A stretch of 64,000 nt of DNA from Endomicrobium sp. (lineage in GTDB: Bacteria; Elusimicrobiota; Endomicrobiia; Endomicrobiales; Endomicrobiaceae): NCBI GenBank assembly GCA_031286985.1, contig JAITTL010000020.1, positions 22,033 to 86,032 on the forward strand. Reading direction: 5' to 3'. The position numbers and the translations under genes are program-made. Of the stretch, positions 19,661-29,470 are shown piece after piece. Every line of letters starts with the position of its first letter. The stretch's first letter is position 1. Under the pieces are notes generated by a model, which did not search any database, was not told where the DNA came from, and saw only the letters and a program-made list of their open reading frames with translations.

Positions 19661-21160
19661 TCATTTGTAATTTTCTTCAACGATTGTTGTATCATTGTTT
19701 GTGTTATTATTTGCGATATTTATGAGAAACTGATGAATGTGCACCATTGCCAGTGTATCCTGGGCACAATATTTTAGTAAGTTTCTTTTTGTTTCTTCTA
19801 CTTTTTTTTCATCATAGAGTCCCATTGCCATAAAAGCAAAGGCAGCGGACGCATCTCCTCCTTTATCTATTTTTAAATTTGCGTAACTCAATTCAGAAAT
19901 TAGTACGGGCAGCACTTTTTTTATAGATGTTCGACCGTGAAAATTTATGTCGTAATAATTCTTTCTAATGATTAATTCTAAATCAACTATTCTTTCAGCT
20001 ATTTTATCAAGTTTTTCACTTAAATCAGAAAAGAGATCGGCAAGCTTAAGTATGGCAATACTTTCAGCGTTTGCATAAGTTATAATACTGCCGCTTTCAC
20101 CAAGATACTTTATGAGTTTTTCAGCAATTTCTCTGCGACAATCTTTGGTTTGATCAGCAATATATTCGTAATGGTCTAATATATTCCCAAAACTGTCTGC
20201 TTTATCCAATGAAAACTGTGTTAAAAGTTGTGTATGAGGCGCAATTTCTGGATATAAAGGCATCACAGTAGTTACAGATTCAAAATCAAGATAGTAAAAT
20301 GGTTGCTCTATGTTTGCAAGTGCAATCTTTAAATTATCTGACACATAAGGTGTATTCGTTAAAACACAATTTTTGGCAACAGTCTGCATTTGCGTGAATT
20401 CAAAATCGTCAGGAATTTTGTCAATTGTGTGGACACCTAAAGCTATCAATTTTTCGGTTGCAAGTTTAGAAAGTCTTGGTAAATCAAAAATATGATTTTT
20501 TATACCTTTTCCTATGCAAATATCAAATGTTGGACAGTTTTTACAGTTTGTTTTTATGCAAGGTTCAGGCATATTTTTAGATTCAATATCTTTAAAAGCT
20601 TTATTGGAAAGAGCTAAAAATTCTTGCATTTTCAATTCAACTTTCTCTGTACAATCAATTTTCGTAAAAAGCTTAGACGCATCCATCCCCAACCGATAAT
20701 CATTTGATAAATAAAGAATTGTAGTTTTATGTACATTTATACCTGATTTAGTCAAAACCATTACGCTAAAAGCGATGTCTCTAATATATTTTGCTTTATA
20801 CCTACTTCCTGACTTTACTCCAAACAAGTGCCATGAATTATCCTCAAGTTTTAATCTTTGTAATATGTCAACCCTTGTAGAATAACCGTCACCAGTAAAC
20901 TGCGCGTCACAAATTGTTTCAATGTCTGAATCTTGGATTAATTTTTTAAAACTTAGGGAATCCATATTATTTATTGTCTTTTTAACGTTAACTGCGTCTG
21001 GAAAAAGTTGCCACGACATTTTGCGAACATTTTTCCATTCTAGATAAAGAAACTCATTACTAAGTCCGGTAGGTTTCGGAAGCATGTCCCTCTTTGTCAT
21101 CCAGCCTAAAGTAGGGCAACTTACGTAGTTAATAAAAACAGTTTTATTTATATGTTGCAT
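19661..21160 (-). CDS. DUF2779-like protein: PD-(D/E)XK/Cas4-like N-terminal region, Cys cluster, DEDD exonuclease-like C-terminal domain
   Basis: CDAQFTGDGYSTRVDILQRLKLEDNSWHLFGVKSGS, Cys cluster CIKTNCKNCPTFDIC, YYLDFESVTTVMPLYP (DxE) and YCAQDTLAMVHI. Confidence 0.7.
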   Translation of the reverse strand: MQHINKTVFINYVSCPTLGWMTKRDMLPKPTGLSNEFLYLEWKNVRKMSWQLFPDAVNVKKTINNMDSLSFKKLIQDSDIETICDAQFTGDGYSTRVDILQRLKLEDNSWHLFGVKSGSRYKAKYIRDIAFSVMVLTKSGINVHKTTILYLSNDYRLGMDASKLFTKIDCTEKVELKMQEFLALSNKAFKDIESKNMPEPCIKTNCKNCPTFDICIGKGIKNHIFDLPRLSKLATEKLIALGVHTIDKIPDDFEFTQMQTVAKNCVLTNTPYVSDNLKIALANIEQPFYYLDFESVTTVMPLYPEIAPHTQLLTQFSLDKADSFGNILDHYEYIADQTKDCRREIAEKLIKYLGESGSIITYANAESIAILKLADLFSDLSEKLDKIAERIVDLELIIRKNYYDINFHGRTSIKKVLPVLISELSYANLKIDKGGDASAAFAFMAMGLYDEKKVEETKRNLLKYCAQDTLAMVHIHQFLINIANNNTNNDTTIVEENYK

Positions 21161-21246
21161 AATTAGCAGCGATGAACGTTACTTGAGATATAATCATTAC
21201 ACTTGAGTTGGCAAATGTGTTCTTGGATTTAATTTAGTGTATACCA

Positions 21247-22107
21247 TCATCGTTTTTTTACGTCTTTTAACTTTTCCAATACTGAATAAGGTACTTTGAT
21301 TTTACCCATAACAGGATATTCTTCATTGAAAGGACCGTGGCAATCTGAACCACCAGTTACAACAAGATTAAACTCTTTTGCTAAATCTAAGAATTTTTTA
21401 ACACTACATTCAGAATGTTTTATATGCCAAGCCTCTATACCAGCAAGACCGTCCTGTACAAATGTCTTAAATACATTTTTATCGCTATAATGAGCATAGT
21501 ACGGATGAGCCATGATCGGAGCACCACCTATACTCAAAATAAGCTCTATAGCCTCTCTGACTGAAATAGAATATTTTGGAACATACGCAGGACATCCATT
21601 AGATAAATATTTACGAAATGCTTCTTGAATGCTTCCAACAAACTTCTCCTTGACCAAAGCCCTAGCAAAATGCAATCTTCCAAGAGCTTTATTTTCAACA
21701 CTGTACAAAAAATCTATATTTTTCAGTTCTATTTTATTTTTTTTTAGTGTTTCAAGTATTTCTATAGCCCTATTTTGTCTTGCTTTTTTTAAAATATCTA
21801 AAGCTTTTTGCAATTTTTTAGATTTATAATCTAAAAAATAACCCAAAATATGCACTTCACTTTTTTGGGAATCCAATGTTACTTCTGCTGATAGTTCAAT
21901 TCCTGGGACAATCTCGACCCCTGTTCCTAACGCAGCTTCTATAGCTTCATCAATACCATCTACAGAATCATGATCTGTTATACCTATAGCAAAAAGCTTT
22001 ATCTTCGAAGCATACTCAACAACTTCTTTTGGAGAAAATACCCCATCAGAATAATTTGTATGTATATGTAAATCTATATACGAATTACTATGCTTATCAC
22101 TATCCAT
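21247..22107 (-). CDS. PHP domain phosphoesterase
   Basis: YIDLHIHTNYSDGVFSPKEVV, IGITDHDSVDGIDEA, MAHPYY, GGSDCHGP. Confidence 0.92.
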   Translation of the reverse strand: MDSDKHSNSYIDLHIHTNYSDGVFSPKEVVEYASKIKLFAIGITDHDSVDGIDEAIEAALGTGVEIVPGIELSAEVTLDSQKSEVHILGYFLDYKSKKLQKALDILKKARQNRAIEILETLKKNKIELKNIDFLYSVENKALGRLHFARALVKEKFVGSIQEAFRKYLSNGCPAYVPKYSISVREAIELILSIGGAPIMAHPYYAHYSDKNVFKTFVQDGLAGIEAWHIKHSECSVKKFLDLAKEFNLVVTGGSDCHGPFNEEYPVMGKIKVPYSVLEKLKDVKKR

Positions 22108-22332
22108 AAAAACAGCTCCTGGAGTTAATTTCTACAATGCTCCACTTACCTGAAAACACGGCCAATCTACAATCAAGCTGAAAAACTAGGCCTAGGTTTT
22201 TGTAGAAGTTGAAAATTGTCATTTATGTATGCAAATTTCTACATTTTGAATAACGGACTCCTTCTCAAGCTTATTTAAACACAACAACACCAAACATTAT
22301 CCTCTCCACAACTGTAACATAATCCATGGGAA

Positions 22333-23073
22333 TTAGTTAGCACAATACATATTAGAATATGGATTTTTACTAACTGATACATATTTTGAAAATGATTCTA
22401 TTTTTAAATGGTTCAAATTCTTCTTAAAAATCTTCGAATAAAAATCAATATGTTTTTTTAGAAAAAATACGTCTTCGTCCGCAAGAACAACTTTAACAGC
22501 CTCTTTGCCAAACAAATATTCATCATCAGAATCGCTATTTAAATAAATAGATCCTCCATGCATACCTGTTCCGCAAAATTTACCAACTATCGGTTCTCCT
22601 TTTTTAATATTTAAACCAAGTAAAATGATTGCTCCACCTGCCATATATTCACCAAGAAATTCACCAGCTTTTCCACCCACCACAATTACAGGTTTCATTT
22701 TTTTATATTCCTTCATATGAATGCCAACCCTGTATCCAACATTCCCTTCAACATAAATTTCACCACCTCTCATGGCATATCCCAAAGTATCTCCGCAATT
22801 ACCATGGACTATTATGTTACCGTAATTCATTGTATTACCTACAGCATCCTGAGCGTTTCCAAATATTTCAAGCTCAGCTCCATCCATACATGCAGCCATA
22901 TCATTTCCAGGTATACCGTAAATTTTTAATTTAACTTTTTCAGGTAGCCCTCTTCCTATGTATCTCTGCCCAAAAACATTTTTTAATGAAATGGATTTAT
23001 CTGCTTCAATAGCTTTATCAATCAAGCTGTTTAACTGGCGATAACAAATATTTAAAGCGTCTATAGTTTTCAT
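22333..23073 (-). CDS. Glutamate synthase GXGXG (alpha-3) domain protein
   Basis: Repeated G-x-x-G pattern (GDTLGYAMRGGEIYVEGNVGYRVGIHM; GGKAGEFLGEYMAGGAIILLG) of the GltB C-terminal beta-helix. Confidence 0.9.
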   Translation of the reverse strand: MKTIDALNICYRQLNSLIDKAIEADKSISLKNVFGQRYIGRGLPEKVKLKIYGIPGNDMAACMDGAELEIFGNAQDAVGNTMNYGNIIVHGNCGDTLGYAMRGGEIYVEGNVGYRVGIHMKEYKKMKPVIVVGGKAGEFLGEYMAGGAIILLGLNIKKGEPIVGKFCGTGMHGGSIYLNSDSDDEYLFGKEAVKVVLADEDVFFLKKHIDFYSKIFKKNLNHLKIESFSKYVSVSKNPYSNMYCAN

Positions 23074-23181
23074 AACTAACCTCTTTTTAAAAACACAACT
23101 CTCAAAACATTTAGAATCAAGAAAATTCCGTTCAAAGATACTTCACAACAATTTCCACATTCTACTTCTTTACTAGTGTTT

Positions 23182-24687
23182 TTATTCGCCTGCATATTGA
23201 ATGCCAAGAATACTCAGCTCTTTCTCGTTTAAACCAATTCCTCTAAGCATAAGCCTGTTGCCTCGCAGGCTCTCAATAGCATTAATACCCATACCGCCAA
23301 GCATTTCCTGAATTTCATGATTCCATGCAGAAACTAAATTTACAAGCCTTTTATACATGGTATCTGGATCCAGTCTTTTTACAAGATCAGAATCTTGAGT
23401 TGCTATTCCCCAATTGCATTTTCCGACTGAACAGGAATGGCACATGTGGCAACCTAAAGCTATAAGAGCTGCTGAACCTATACAAACAGCATCGGCACCT
23501 AATGCTATAGCTTTAACCGCATCTGCACTATTTCTAATGGTTCCTGAAACCAGAAGAGAAACTTGATTCCTTATCCCTTCTTCTCTCAATCTTTGATCTA
23601 TTACAGCTAACGCAAGCTCTATTGGTATACCCACATTATCTCTTATCCTTGTAGGAGCTGCACCTGTACCTCCACGAAAACCATCCACTACAATAGCATC
23701 AGCTCCAGCTCTTACAATCCCCGAAGCAATAGCAGCTGCATTATGAACTGCAGCAATTTTTACAAAAACAGGTTTTTTATAATTTGTAATTTCCTTCAAT
23801 GAAAATATGAGTTGTCTTAAATCCTCTATGGAGTAAATATCGTGATGAGGAGCAGGAGAAATAGCATCAGACCCTATTGGGATCATTCTTGTAGCAGATA
23901 CGTCTTCACCGACTTTTCTTCCAGGTAAATGCCCACCTATACCGGGTTTAGCTCCTTGCCCTATTTTGATTTCGATTGCAACACCAGCTTTTAAATATTC
24001 TTTATGAACGCCAAACCTTCCAGAAGCTACCTGAACAACAGTATTATTTCCGTATTTATAAAAATCCTTATTCAACCCACCTTCTCCTGTGTTATAACAA
24101 ATTCCAAGTTCTTCAGCGGCTCTTGCAAGTGATTCATGAGCATTTTTTGAAATCGCTCCATAACTCATTGCAGAAAACATTATTGGTACTTTCAATTCAA
24201 CCTGCGGAGGGATCTTTGTTATGAGTTCTCCCTTAGCGTTGAATTCAAGTTTTTCAGGTTTTCTACCTATCACAACTTTTGTTTCCATAGGCTCACGTAG
24301 AGGATCTATGGACGGATTTGTAACTTGGCTTGCATTAAGAAGCATTTTATCCCAATAAATAGGGAACGGCCTGGGGGTTCCCATACTTGAAAGTAAAACC
24401 CCACCTGTTTGGGATTGCTTATAGATTTCTTTTATCGCACTATCTGTCCAATTTGCATTTCCTCTAAATTCAAGAGGATATTTCTTTACTACCAAAGCCT
24501 TCACAGGGCACATAACCACACATCTATGACAATTAACACACCTTATATCATCTGTGTATAAAACATTTCGCTCTGCATTGTATAAATGTACCTTATTGGA
24601 ACACTGCTGCACACATACACGACACTTTATACATTTTTTATCATTTCTTATCACTTCAAATGTGGGACTGTTAAAATCTAAATTCAT
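23182..24687 (-). CDS. Glutamate synthase FMN/synthase domain with N-terminal ferredoxin-type clusters
   Basis: CIKCRVCVQQC, CVNCHRCVVMC; FSAMSYGAISKNAHESLARAAEELGICYNTGEGG; IKIGQGAKPGIGGHLPGRKV. Confidence 0.95.
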   Translation of the reverse strand: MNLDFNSPTFEVIRNDKKCIKCRVCVQQCSNKVHLYNAERNVLYTDDIRCVNCHRCVVMCPVKALVVKKYPLEFRGNANWTDSAIKEIYKQSQTGGVLLSSMGTPRPFPIYWDKMLLNASQVTNPSIDPLREPMETKVVIGRKPEKLEFNAKGELITKIPPQVELKVPIMFSAMSYGAISKNAHESLARAAEELGICYNTGEGGLNKDFYKYGNNTVVQVASGRFGVHKEYLKAGVAIEIKIGQGAKPGIGGHLPGRKVGEDVSATRMIPIGSDAISPAPHHDIYSIEDLRQLIFSLKEITNYKKPVFVKIAAVHNAAAIASGIVRAGADAIVVDGFRGGTGAAPTRIRDNVGIPIELALAVIDQRLREEGIRNQVSLLVSGTIRNSADAVKAIALGADAVCIGSAALIALGCHMCHSCSVGKCNWGIATQDSDLVKRLDPDTMYKRLVNLVSAWNHEIQEMLGGMGINAIESLRGNRLMLRGIGLNEKELSILGIQYAGE

Positions 24688-24689
24688 CC

Positions 24690-25775
24690 TTATGCCCCTT
24701 CCAACAAAGCAACAACCGGTTCCCCTCCTTTAGGGGACCACACTTTGTCAGGATTATCACATATTATTCTTATAGCGCTTTCTTCACTTGCAACATAAGT
24801 CCTATCGCCTTTTTCTGCAGCAACCATAGAGCGAAGCTTTATTCTGTCGTTTAAAGCTATCATTCCTTTTTGACATCCTAAAATTATCGAAAATGGCCCA
24901 TTTACAAGAACGCTGGCATAAACCGCACGAATACTTTTAAGTTCTTCACCAATCTTTCTATTTTCTCTTTCAATATCATTCCAAAAAGGAGCCACTACCG
25001 CTTTTATAGCCTTATCCATCGATATTCCATGTTTTCTAACTAATAAATCGAAAAGATATGTTATCACTTCTGTATCTGTCTGCAAAGCGCAATTGTACCC
25101 AAACATCTCAACAAAACGCCTATTGGCATCGTAAGAGGATATTTCTCCGTTATGCACTACAGCCCAATTAAGCATCGTAAAAGGATGGGCTCCTGCCCAC
25201 CAACCAGGAGTATTAGTTGGAAATCTTCCATGAGCAATCCACATATAGGCTTCGTACTTTTCTAACATAAAAAATTCGCCTATATCCTCAGGGTAACCAA
25301 CGCCTTTAAAAGTCCCCATATTTTTACCGCTTGAAAAAACATATGCACCCGCGTATTCTTTGTTGATCTTTGTGACACACCTTGACGTAAACTCGTCTTC
25401 ATCCAAAATTTCTTCTTCTATCGGATAAATTCTTGGAGAAACAAAATAACGCCATATCAGTGGTCGATTCGTTATATTTTGAATTGATTTTGTAGGGATA
25501 TTACCTGCGTTTTCTATTTTAAAATGTTTTGCTAGAAAATCTTCTACCTGAGTTTTAACATTTAAATTATCATAAAAAATGTGGAAAGCATATAATTCCT
25601 TGTACTGTGGGTAGATACCGTACGCTGCAAAACCGCCACCCAACCCATTAGATCTTTCATGCATTAAAGCTATAGACTTAATAATTTCCTCTCCACAAAA
25701 TTTTCTACCTTTTTTATCTATAATACCGCTTATCGAGCATCCTGATGAAATCCGCAGCTGACCTTCTTTTAGCAT
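24690..25775 (-). CDS. Glutamate synthase class II glutamine amidotransferase domain protein
   Basis: SGCSISGIIDKKGRKFCGEEI; HGRFPTNTPGWWAGAHPFTMLNWAVVHNGEISS; LQTDTEVI. Confidence 0.93.
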   Translation of the reverse strand: MLKEGQLRISSGCSISGIIDKKGRKFCGEEIIKSIALMHERSNGLGGGFAAYGIYPQYKELYAFHIFYDNLNVKTQVEDFLAKHFKIENAGNIPTKSIQNITNRPLIWRYFVSPRIYPIEEEILDEDEFTSRCVTKINKEYAGAYVFSSGKNMGTFKGVGYPEDIGEFFMLEKYEAYMWIAHGRFPTNTPGWWAGAHPFTMLNWAVVHNGEISSYDANRRFVEMFGYNCALQTDTEVITYLFDLLVRKHGISMDKAIKAVVAPFWNDIERENRKIGEELKSIRAVYASVLVNGPFSIILGCQKGMIALNDRIKLRSMVAAEKGDRTYVASEESAIRIICDNPDKVWSPKGGEPVVALLEGA

Positions 25776-26140
25776 AGGATCTTCTCACAGCTGCAACAAA
25801 CACACACGCTCCCAACACCCACACTCCACCTCCCATCATGAAAATTTACAAAGCATGCAAACAACCCGCTCTACCGTCAGAAGTGTACTTAAAACGTATC
25901 AGATAGTCAAATTTTTGTAACTGTCCATAACATACTAAACTTTTGATTGAAATAATTTAATTTATACACAATTAACAAAAAAGCAAAAGGCAAAAAATTT
26001 AAAAGATTATTTAGCTATTACAGCAGCATACTTCAACATTTAGCATTAAAAAATCACATTACAGATTGATGCAATAAAGTAATAGAACATCGGGCATATA
26101 TTTAACCTATGCCCTATTTAAGATTTTAATTGCCCTTCTA

Positions 26141-26800
26141 CTATTTCGAATTTTTATCTATTTCTTCCAAAAAGATACTTAACGATGGGCGACGCACATA
26201 TTTTGTGAGATAAGATTCCACATAATTCAAAACTTTATCATCTTCTATTTCTTCCAATAAATCCAAATCTTTACCAGCACAATTGGAAAGCTTCCTTATA
26301 TTTTGCTCTATCTTTTTATCAATAAAGGCATTACCATGTTTCAAATAATCCAAAAAACCATACCCTGAAAGTTTTAAAAACCTCAATATAAACGCAGATA
26401 ATGCACGTTTTGGATACATACAAACACCCAATATTGCCCAAATTCGTACCATCAGGTTGTATTTAACAACGTTTACAAGATTAAAAGGCGCGAGCTTATC
26501 GCTTATTTCAGCAGCATACAGAGCATATAAATTTCTTTTGAAATCAGTTTTTATTTTTGTATTGTTCTCAAGTATATGGGCTCCGATAATTTTAGGCCTT
26601 ACATAACGATTGTTATTAAAAATAAAAAACTCGCTTTCAGTTAATGGTTCCGTCGCATAGGAAAGCTTTGCCGCAACCCTCTTAGCGCTTTGGACAACCG
26701 TTTGAATTTTTCCCCACTCATAGGAATAAATCGTTATAAGCTTATTATATTCTCCCTGTACTTTAGAATTGAGAACAAGCCCTCTTATTGTGTAGTACAT
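26141..26800 (-). CDS. recO: DNA repair protein RecO
   Basis: RGLVLNSKVQGEYNKLITIYSYEWGKIQTVVQSAKR, LTESEFFIFNN, ALYAAEISDKLAPF; size 219 aa. Confidence 0.8.
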   Translation of the reverse strand: MYYTIRGLVLNSKVQGEYNKLITIYSYEWGKIQTVVQSAKRVAAKLSYATEPLTESEFFIFNNNRYVRPKIIGAHILENNTKIKTDFKRNLYALYAAEISDKLAPFNLVNVVKYNLMVRIWAILGVCMYPKRALSAFILRFLKLSGYGFLDYLKHGNAFIDKKIEQNIRKLSNCAGKDLDLLEEIEDDKVLNYVESYLTKYVRRPSLSIFLEEIDKNSK

Positions 26801-28050
26801 TTTTTCAACACTATTCTATTTACTTTCTTCAAATCCGCATCCTGCACTTCTATAGAATAATTATTCCAATTTATTTTTTCTCCATTTACAGGAATTTTGT
26901 TAAACAATTCTAAAACCCAACCGTTAATTGTGGTATAATTTCCCAAAGGAATATCGATGTCCAACTCATCATTTACACTAGATATCGATTCATACGCTTG
27001 TATTATATATTCGTTTTGGTCTATTGACTTTATGGTCTTTTCTTTTAAATCATGTTCATCTAAAACCTCTCCAACTATTTCTTCTAACAGATCTTCTATT
27101 GATGCTATTCCAATTGTGGAACCAAATTCATTGACAACTATAGCAACATGACAATGTCCTGTTTTGAATTCTTTAAGCACATTATTTATTTTTGAATTTT
27201 CAGAAACATAATATGCCGAATGTATTAAATCTTCAACAACTATAACTTTAAAATTACGCCAAGCAATGGCCAGATCTTTTGCATAAATTATTCCTACAAT
27301 ATTACTAATGTTCCCCTTGTAGATAGGCACCCTTGAGTACTTAGTTTCGATAATACGCTTAATTATTTCTTCCTTTGGTAAATCTATATCTAAGGCAAAA
27401 ATTCCAGAAAGCGGCACCATAACTTGCGAAATTTTTCTCTCCGTGAAGTCCATTATGTTACTTATAAATTTTCTCGAATCAGCTGAAAGTGGAGATGTTT
27501 TTTCATTTGAAAGCAAAAAATCTATCTCAGCAGCTTTGATATGTTGACTTTCTTTTTTTTTGATAAACAATTTTGTAATTCTATCTGAGATATTTAGCAA
27601 AAAATTAATAACAATTTTAAAAATCATCGTAAATTTGATTATTGTAGGCAATATCGTTATTCCTATTTTTTCAGCATTGTATCTTGCTATAGTTTTTGGA
27701 AAAATGTTTCCAAGTATCAGTGCAAGAATTATAGAAATAAATGGGAAAGATATGTTTAAAATATCAGATTTGATTCCATAGTATTTAGAAATATCAGTTT
27801 CAAGCGACAATAAAACAACACTCATGCCAACAAGAGATAGGTTCATACCTATGATTATGGCTGTCATAACTTCCTGTGTATGAGATTCTAGGAACAATAT
27901 TCTTCTTAAGTAATCTTTTTTTGTCTCCCTTGTTTTACGCAGATATATTGCTGAAAGACTTGTAATAGCTGTTTCTGCACAACTAAAAAAACTTAGTGTA
28001 CACAACAGAAACGCGAAGAAAATAATTTTACATATGATTAAAATCATCAT
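26785..28050 (-). CDS. CNNM/CBS domain protein (CorC/HlyC family)
   Basis: CAETAITSLS, RKISQVMVPLSGIFALD, VVNEFGSTIGIASIEDLLEEIVGEVLDEHD. Confidence 0.92.
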   Translation of the reverse strand: MMILIICKIIFFAFLLCTLSFFSCAETAITSLSAIYLRKTRETKKDYLRRILFLESHTQEVMTAIIIGMNLSLVGMSVVLLSLETDISKYYGIKSDILNISFPFISIILALILGNIFPKTIARYNAEKIGITILPTIIKFTMIFKIVINFLLNISDRITKLFIKKKESQHIKAAEIDFLLSNEKTSPLSADSRKFISNIMDFTERKISQVMVPLSGIFALDIDLPKEEIIKRIIETKYSRVPIYKGNISNIVGIIYAKDLAIAWRNFKVIVVEDLIHSAYYVSENSKINNVLKEFKTGHCHVAIVVNEFGSTIGIASIEDLLEEIVGEVLDEHDLKEKTIKSIDQNEYIIQAYESISSVNDELDIDIPLGNYTTINGWVLELFNKIPVNGEKINWNNYSIEVQDADLKKVNRIVLKKCTTQ

Positions 28051-29051
28051 TTTTCAAACTCATATTCATCAATAATTTCACCAACAACTTCCTCCAATAT
28101 ATCTTCCAGTGTAACCATTCCTATAACGTCATCATTTTTATCTTTCACAAAAGCCATATGAGTTTTTCCATTCTGAAATTGTTTCAATAGAATATTAATT
28201 TTTTGATCTTCACTAATATAATACGGCTCTTTCACAAGCGGGCGTATAAAATGTCCTTTATTTTTCTGACACATCATCAAAATATCCTTTATGTGAACGT
28301 AGCCAATGATATTTTTCTCCAACTCAACATATACTGGAATTCTACTTTTTGATATTTCTATAGCTTTATCCAAAAATTCTTTTTCTTCTAAGGATAGATC
28401 AACAGATCTAATATCTTTAAATGGTGTCATTATTCTTTTTGCAGACAATTCGCCAAAACATAGTGTATGCTCAAGCATACTACCTGTATCCTTATCTATT
28501 TCTCCGGTATAATCACCTTCTGAAAGTAAGTTTTTAATTTCCTCGTTACTCAGTTCGTAAGAATTATTAATATTGGAAGTTTTTGGTGACAAAAATTCTG
28601 CAATCTTAACAATAGGATACATAAAAGGTTTTAAGATTTTTTCTATTTTTGAAAGAATAGGAACTGATCTGATCGTAATCCTTTCTGGAACCATCCTCGC
28701 ATAAAATTTAGGAACCATTTCCACAAAAATCAAAAGAAATAGCGATGTAAAAATCCATATGAGAACTTCTATAACATTTCTATTGACCATACAAAAAACA
28801 GATGTCATAACATATACAGAAACAAAGCTTGCGAGCATATCCGCTATTACATTAACAGTTAAAATAATTGTTAAAAGGTAGTACGGCTGCTTCAGCCACA
28901 ACAACAAGGCCTTAGAAAATTTTGGATTTTGAACTATAAGCTTCTTTACCCTGTATTTTGACAAACTTGTAATCCCAATTTCAGCAGCAGAAATCCAAGC
29001 CGATACAAGTAAAAGAAAAAGTAAAGCGATTAATCCTGCAAAAACAAACAT
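28047..29051 (-). CDS. CNNM/CBS domain protein, second tandem paralogue
   Basis: SAAEIGITSLS, KRIMTPFKDIRSVD, GMVTLEDILEEVVGEIIDEYE. Confidence 0.92.
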   Translation of the reverse strand: MFVFAGLIALLFLLLVSAWISAAEIGITSLSKYRVKKLIVQNPKFSKALLLWLKQPYYLLTIILTVNVIADMLASFVSVYVMTSVFCMVNRNVIEVLIWIFTSLFLLIFVEMVPKFYARMVPERITIRSVPILSKIEKILKPFMYPIVKIAEFLSPKTSNINNSYELSNEEIKNLLSEGDYTGEIDKDTGSMLEHTLCFGELSAKRIMTPFKDIRSVDLSLEEKEFLDKAIEISKSRIPVYVELEKNIIGYVHIKDILMMCQKNKGHFIRPLVKEPYYISEDQKINILLKQFQNGKTHMAFVKDKNDDVIGMVTLEDILEEVVGEIIDEYEFEK

Positions 29052-29470
29052 TTAAATATTTTATCCTGTTTAGCAAACATTTTATCTTTAGATGCAATAT
29101 CGTAATCAGTATACCCACAAAGATGCAACACTCCATGAATTATAAGATACACCAGTTCTTGTTGCCAAGTATTACCATATCTTTTTGCCTGTTTTTGTGT
29201 ACGATTTTTGGAAATATACACATCTCCTACAAAAGATTCAGGAACAACTAAAAAAGATATGACATCAGTTATCCTATTTACGTTTCTGTACCTGTTATTA
29301 AGTTTTTTTATTTCTATATCACTTATCATCACAAAATTTATTTGGTATTTTTCTATTTTCTCTGATTTTAACACAAATTCAACGGTTCTTCTAAATAACG
29401 AGTTATAGCACCTTGGGAATTTGACAAAATTTATAAAACTGCCGCCCTTATTTGTATAAAATTCTTGCAT
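29030..29470 (-). CDS. ybeY: Endoribonuclease YbeY
   Basis: NRYRNVNRITDVISF and metal-binding HGVLHLCGYTDYD. Confidence 0.95.
   Translation of the reverse strand: MQEFYTNKGGSFINFVKFPRCYNSLFRRTVEFVLKSEKIEKYQINFVMISDIEIKKLNNRYRNVNRITDVISFLVVPESFVGDVYISKNRTQKQAKRYGNTWQQELVYLIIHGVLHLCGYTDYDIASKDKMFAKQDKIFKCLFLQD

Noticed and set aside
22127-22243. Two AATTTCTACA copies and an inverted TTGTAGAA around a CTAGGCCTAG palindrome, reminiscent of Cas12a repeats
   Set aside because: Only partial 10-bp matches at 107-bp spacing, no full repeat series, no cas genes nearby; not a CRISPR array.
26092-26114. GGGCATA/TATGCCC hairpin downstream of recO
   Set aside because: Stem is fine but a convincing U-tract on the recO strand is lacking; too weak to call a terminator.
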